Source of the DNA: Desulforhopalus sp.
GTDB taxonomy: Bacteria > Desulfobacterota > Desulfobulbia > Desulfobulbales > Desulfocapsaceae
Length of the DNA stretch: 64,000 nucleotides
Direction: 5' to 3'
Assembly (NCBI GenBank): GCA_023231425.1
Contig: JALNVI010000004.1
Span: 9,162-73,161, forward strand
Shown here: piece by piece, positions 60,885 to 64,000 of the stretch
Numbering within the stretch: position 1 is the first letter of the stretch
How the letters are laid out: every line of letters starts with the position of its first letter
Translations under genes and position numbers: made by a program
Notes under the pieces: model-generated
Seen by the model: only the letters and a program-made list of their open reading frames with translations
Databases searched by the model: none
What the model was told of the DNA's origin: nothing

Positions 60885-62003
60885 TCAATAAGGCACCACA
60901 TACCCGCCGGGAACACCATGGGGAGAGAAGACAATTTGCCAGAGTTGAATCTTTCTGGCGCGAAAACACCCGGCGCAGGCAAGCAGGTAATACTCCCACA
61001 TGCGGTAAAAGGTGTCATCGTAATACTCTTTCAAATCGCCCCAGCCCGCCTTGAAATTCCCGTACCAGCACAGCAGTGTTCTGTCATAATCGGCACCAAA
61101 ATTGTGCCAGTTTTCAACGATAAAACGATCTTCACTGGCATTAAGGATTTGTTTTCCTGAAGGCAGCATTGAATTCGTAAAGATATAACGTTCTATCCAC
61201 GGATCCAGACTAATCTTCGAGGTATTCGAGCCGATGGTATGCAGTAGAAAAAGACCATCTCTCGTCAGATGTTCACGGGCGACCTTAAAATAGGTGGCAT
61301 AGTTTTTTACCCCCACATGCTCCATCATTCCCACCGAGACGATACGGTCATACACCCCTGTGATACTGCGATAATCCTGCAGGTGGATATTTACAGGAAG
61401 ACCTTCACACAACTCCTTCGCCAGCTTTGCCTGCTGCTCGGAAACCGTTACCCCCTCAACGCTGACCCCATATTTTTCCGCCGCATAGCGGGCAGTCCCC
61501 CCCCAGCCGCAGCCAATATCGAGGAGCTTCATCCCCGGCTTCAGCTTGAGTTTACGGCAGATCAGGTCAAGTTTATTCTCCTGGGCCTCGTTTAGATCCG
61601 CAGCATTTTTCCAGTATCCACAGCTGTAAATCATCAATTTGTCGAGCATTTGCCGATAGATCCTGTTGCCAATATCGTAATGCTTCCTGCCGACGTCAAA
61701 GGCCTTTGAGCGACTTCCCATATTGATAATGCGAGCCTTGAAAATCTTCAGCGAATCGCTGAACGGGATAACAGCCCTGTCCAGCCCCTGTGAAAGAATC
61801 CTGAAAAAGAATTCATCAAGCTTCTCACACTCCCACCACCCCTCCATATACGACTCTCCGAGCCCCAGAGAGCCTTTGGCGAGGACCCTTGCATAAAAGC
61901 CTTCATTATGGACCTGAATGTCCCATGGATTGGAGCCGCCCACCTTGATACTGGCAGATTCCAGTAACTCGCAGGCAGTCTTCTTTAATTCACTTTTTTT
62001 CAT
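60885..62003 (-). CDS. cfa: Cyclopropane-fatty-acyl-phospholipid synthase
   Basis: A 372-residue enzyme that adds a methylene group from SAM to membrane unsaturated acyl chains. SAM motif LLDIGCGWGGTARYAAE, HYDIGNRIYRQMLD near the active site, IVSVGMMEHVGVKNY, and the C-terminal WEYYLLACAGCFRARKIQLW, which carries the conserved Cys seen in E. coli Cfa. Start MKKSELKKTA with AGGAGG upstream. Monocistronic. Confidence 0.95.
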   Translation of the reverse strand: MKKSELKKTACELLESASIKVGGSNPWDIQVHNEGFYARVLAKGSLGLGESYMEGWWECEKLDEFFFRILSQGLDRAVIPFSDSLKIFKARIINMGSRSKAFDVGRKHYDIGNRIYRQMLDKLMIYSCGYWKNAADLNEAQENKLDLICRKLKLKPGMKLLDIGCGWGGTARYAAEKYGVSVEGVTVSEQQAKLAKELCEGLPVNIHLQDYRSITGVYDRIVSVGMMEHVGVKNYATYFKVAREHLTRDGLFLLHTIGSNTSKISLDPWIERYIFTNSMLPSGKQILNASEDRFIVENWHNFGADYDRTLLCWYGNFKAGWGDLKEYYDDTFYRMWEYYLLACAGCFRARKIQLWQIVFSPHGVPGGYVVPY

Positions 62004-62154
62004 GCCGTTTTCCTCCTGTCGGGATAATGATAAATAGAGCACAAAACCAGAAAGAGTATGGAGACAGATCCAAAGCAGGAGGATTCACTCCAGGATGAGG
62101 AAATGCCCCGTGATCAAGCTTATTCTAACTATTTTTCCACTAAAGGGTACCTTG

Positions 62155-62189
62155 AATAATCTTGTATTTCATTCATATTCAAGGTTCCC
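62155..62189 (+). repeat. Dispersed repeat, short form
   Basis: GGGTACCTTGAATAATCTTG, then TATTTCATTCATATTCAAGGTTCCC: the cleanest short copy, with 13-bp inverted ends. Confidence 0.9.
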
Positions 62190-62417
62190 TGGAGCAATTA
62201 TCTCCGCAACCTTGCAGGATATCTTCTCTCCATTGCTTTCGCCGGATTTTTTAAGACACATCTCAACCTCACCTTTCACCTGCTGATAATCACCGCTGAC
62301 ATCCTCTACTTCTTTCCGCACTGGTCATTCCGCCTCGACGGCATGGCACTGAGAGCTCTGATGCTGGTTCTTCTTTCTTTTACAGGGAAGGGAAAGCAAT
62401 GCGTTGAGCAATCTTGA
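62190..62417 (+). pseudogene. C-terminal fragment of a membrane protein
   Basis: One frame is open from the repeat edge to a stop at 62415-62417 and reads YLRNLAGYLLSIAFAGFFKT, later LLIITADILYFFPHWSF and ALMLVLLSFTGKGK, two or three membrane helices with no start. The short repeat directly upstream cuts it off. A small frame on the other side (from 62095, MRKCPVIKLILTIFPLKG) could be the lost N-terminus. Family not recognised. Confidence 0.4.
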
Positions 62418-62442
62418 GGGTAACGTAAAGCATCCAAACGAC

Positions 62443-62493
62443 AAGCAGCCGATCCGGACTTCCCTGTTACAGGAAAATCCGGATCGGCTGCTT
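62443..62493. terminator. Hairpin downstream of eutC
   Basis: AAGCAGCCGATCCGGA and TCCGGATCGGCTGCTT form a perfect 16-bp stem around a ~19-base loop, between the membrane-protein fragment and eutC. Confidence 0.7.
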
Positions 62494-62551
62494 TACCCCC
62501 GGGGAACCATGAAGAAAACGACTCAGGACAGAAGAGTCAATGTTCCCGATA

Positions 62552-63382
62552 TTACCTTACGTTCCCACGGTCCTTCTGCTGCATACCCGCCAGCGGCACA
62601 TATTGATCCTCCATCTTATCCTCCAGCTCCACACCTGTTTTCCTGATTTCAAATGCTCTCTCAATAAGATAGGCGGCTTTTCTGATCCCTTCAGCCACCG
62701 GCAGACCACCCTGCCTTATATTGGAGATACAGTTACGGGATTCGTCCGTCAGGCCTGGTTGCGGATTCCAGGTCAAACAGGCGCCAAGGGGGTTGGGAGA
62801 ACCCAGGCCCGGTCTCTCTCCAATTAAAGTGACCACCATCTTTGCCTGAAGCAGATGGCCAATCTCATCACCAACAGCAACCCTGCCGTTGCTGACAAAG
62901 CAGACCGGTGCCGCCGTCAATGTCGTCTGCTCAATAATCTTGAGCAATCCGTCGGCAAACGGAATGGCATTTTGATATATTGCCGGTGCAGAAAATCCGT
63001 CGCAGATAACAATACAGAGATCAAAACCCTGCTCCTGATTCTGCAGCTGCTCTTGTGAACATGTATCCAGATGTCTCCCCTTATCCGGACAGGAAAGATA
63101 TTCTTCACGGGACCCAGCCCTGCTGTTCAAGGAAACAAGGGGACGCTGCAGCCTGTCAAAAGCCGAAGAGATATCCTTTACATCGACCCGCTGATACACC
63201 GCAGCCCGCGCCTTCACAGGGGCAAGTTTAAACCGCAGGAATTCCTGCAGAGGCAGGCTGACTTCCGTTCTCCCGAGAGCAACACGGGCATCGGTAAATT
63301 GTCTGAGTTTTGTCCAGGGATCAGCACTGATAAGAGAGCCGTCACCTGCACAGGTGTATTTGCGATATTTTTTAGTTGTCAT
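62552..63382 (-). CDS. eutC: Ethanolamine ammonia-lyase small subunit
   Basis: A 276-residue subunit that, with EutB and adenosylcobalamin, splits ethanolamine to acetaldehyde and ammonia. Recognisable segments: DPWTKLRQFTDARVALGRTE, FDLCIVICDGFSAPAIYQNA, RVAVGDEIGHLL, VTLIGERPGLGSPNPLGACL and DESRNCISNIRQGGL. Start MTTKKYRKYT with AGGAG upstream, 5 bp after the eutB stop codon. The reading frame is intact, but its catalytic partner eutB is broken, so it probably has no function now. Confidence 0.9.
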   Translation of the reverse strand: MTTKKYRKYTCAGDGSLISADPWTKLRQFTDARVALGRTEVSLPLQEFLRFKLAPVKARAAVYQRVDVKDISSAFDRLQRPLVSLNSRAGSREEYLSCPDKGRHLDTCSQEQLQNQEQGFDLCIVICDGFSAPAIYQNAIPFADGLLKIIEQTTLTAAPVCFVSNGRVAVGDEIGHLLQAKMVVTLIGERPGLGSPNPLGACLTWNPQPGLTDESRNCISNIRQGGLPVAEGIRKAAYLIERAFEIRKTGVELEDKMEDQYVPLAGMQQKDRGNVR

Positions 63383-63387
63383 GGTGA

Positions 63388-64000
63388 TTACTCCTGACCA
63401 ATTTGCAGCAGAGTGTTCCCGGATTGAATGCAAAACAGATTTCTCTGTCGATCATAAATAGACATCTTCTCCTGCCACGCTGCAAATTCCGGAGCAGGTG
63501 CACGGTTGAGCAGTTTGCGAAGATACACGACATCGTGAAAAGAGGTGGGCTGATAGTTCAGCATAAGGATACCTTGAATAATCTTGTATTTCGTTCATAT
63601 TCAGGGCACAGGAGAAAATTTATTAGAGCCATGACTGATCTCTCGACGTCTCGTTCCTCGATTTGGCGGAGGATAAAGTTCTGACTGCAACGAAGAAGAT
63701 GGGCGAAAGACTGATTATTCAAGGTCCCCTTATATCATTCTGGTCGGCATCCGCATGGCTGGTGCAGCAGGTATCCACCCCCATGGGCAGACCAGACAGT
63801 ATACCACAAAAATGATCTTCCAGCCCCGCCCGTTGAATCTGCTTGCCGTTAAAGAGGCCTTCCAGGTCAATAAAACAAACCACGGAGTTGACGAACAGAG
63901 GACTATATTTTCTTGCCACCCATGGGCTCTGGCTTCAAGAACATCACCAGAAGGGGCGCTTGATATTGAGATTTTCTAAGCTGCCTGTGCGGCAGTGGAC
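63388..64000 (-). pseudogene. eutB: Ethanolamine ammonia-lyase large subunit, disrupted by a repeat
   Basis: The C-terminal piece (63388-63566) reads MLNYQPTSFHDVVYLRKLLN to NTLLQIGQE and stop; the upstream piece (63730-63925) reads GKQIQRAGLEDHFCGILSGL then PMGVDTCCTSHADADQND. In normal EutB about 25 residues (roughly NENLM...GDDI) join these; here a 163-bp copy of the dispersed repeat sits in their place. A frameshift near 63925 (EARAHGW to ARKYSPLFVNS, one base missing) and an in-frame stop near 63978 show further decay. The gene runs off the window's right end. Reading is well supported. Confidence 0.88.
63567..63729 (+). repeat. Dispersed repeat, full form, inside eutB
   Basis: Starts GGATACCTTGAATAATCTTG and ends ACTGATTATTCAAGGTCCCC, with CTCGACGTCTCGTTCCTCG core and no 18-bp unit. 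It lies inside eutB, replacing about 75 bp of coding sequence. Confidence 0.93.

Overview
The window reads as chromosome of an anaerobic, Gram-negative Desulfobacterota (deltaproteobacterial) bacterium, plausibly of the Desulfobulbales. The evidence is a hybrid-cluster protein with a partner ferredoxin, an FprA-type flavo-diiron protein, a double-cubane-cluster reductase with its ATPase activator, a CbiA-type synthase, two Tat pore proteins, lipoprotein genes and an MglA/roadblock GTPase set. Housekeeping genes (secA, argS, alr, uvrB, argJ, ilvB, ilvH, leuA, coaD, rsmD, thrC, tatD, rsfS) are mostly intact and tightly packed. I saw no tRNA, rRNA, CRISPR array, phage or complete insertion sequence.

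Layout. 1-8 kb is a decayed stretch: an antitoxin-like regulator, a frameshifted response regulator, the remnant of a sigma factor, a YitT-type membrane protein, a broken M20 amidohydrolase, then intact DUF4177, MORN-repeat and nucleoside-recognition genes on the minus strand. 8-17 kb holds sixA, argJ, a cardiolipin synthase, a phosphoesterase, PPK2, a Dyp peroxidase and two lipoproteins. 17-25 kb holds a two-module Lrp regulator, secA, argS and alr. 25-33 kb holds the double-cubane reductase pair and a minus-strand operon ferredoxin-uvrB-acyltransferase-cbiA. 33-43 kb is redox and nitrosative/oxidative defence (FprA, rhodanese-lactamase, Hcp, ferredoxin, YkgJ, thioredoxin-like) plus a cation exchanger. 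43-50 kb is branched-chain amino-acid synthesis: leuA, with an attenuator leader peptide, faces away from ilvB-ilvH, followed by psd-rsmD-coaD. 50-53 kb is a roadblock / MglA-like GTPase / large acidic repeat-protein cassette. 53-60 kb is tatD, yggS, topB (frameshifted), rsfS, thrC and two tatA genes. 60-64 kb holds a ModE-like regulator, cfa, eutC and a wrecked eutB.

The most striking feature is a dispersed non-coding repeat present about 18 times. It has inverted ends close to GGTACCTTGAATAATC and occurs as about 140-270 bp full forms, about 35-45 bp short palindromic forms and terminal fragments. Inside some full forms an 18-bp unit is repeated in tandem 0, 1, 2, 4 or 6 times. About eight copies begin within 6 bp of a stop codon. 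One copy sits inside the M20 gene, and another replaces about 25 codons of eutB, so the family has moved and has broken genes. A second repeat family surrounds hcp and its ferredoxin.

The best candidate for an undescribed protein system is the GTPase cassette at 49.7-53.2 kb, whose large acidic partner carries two copies of a helical domain I do not recognise.
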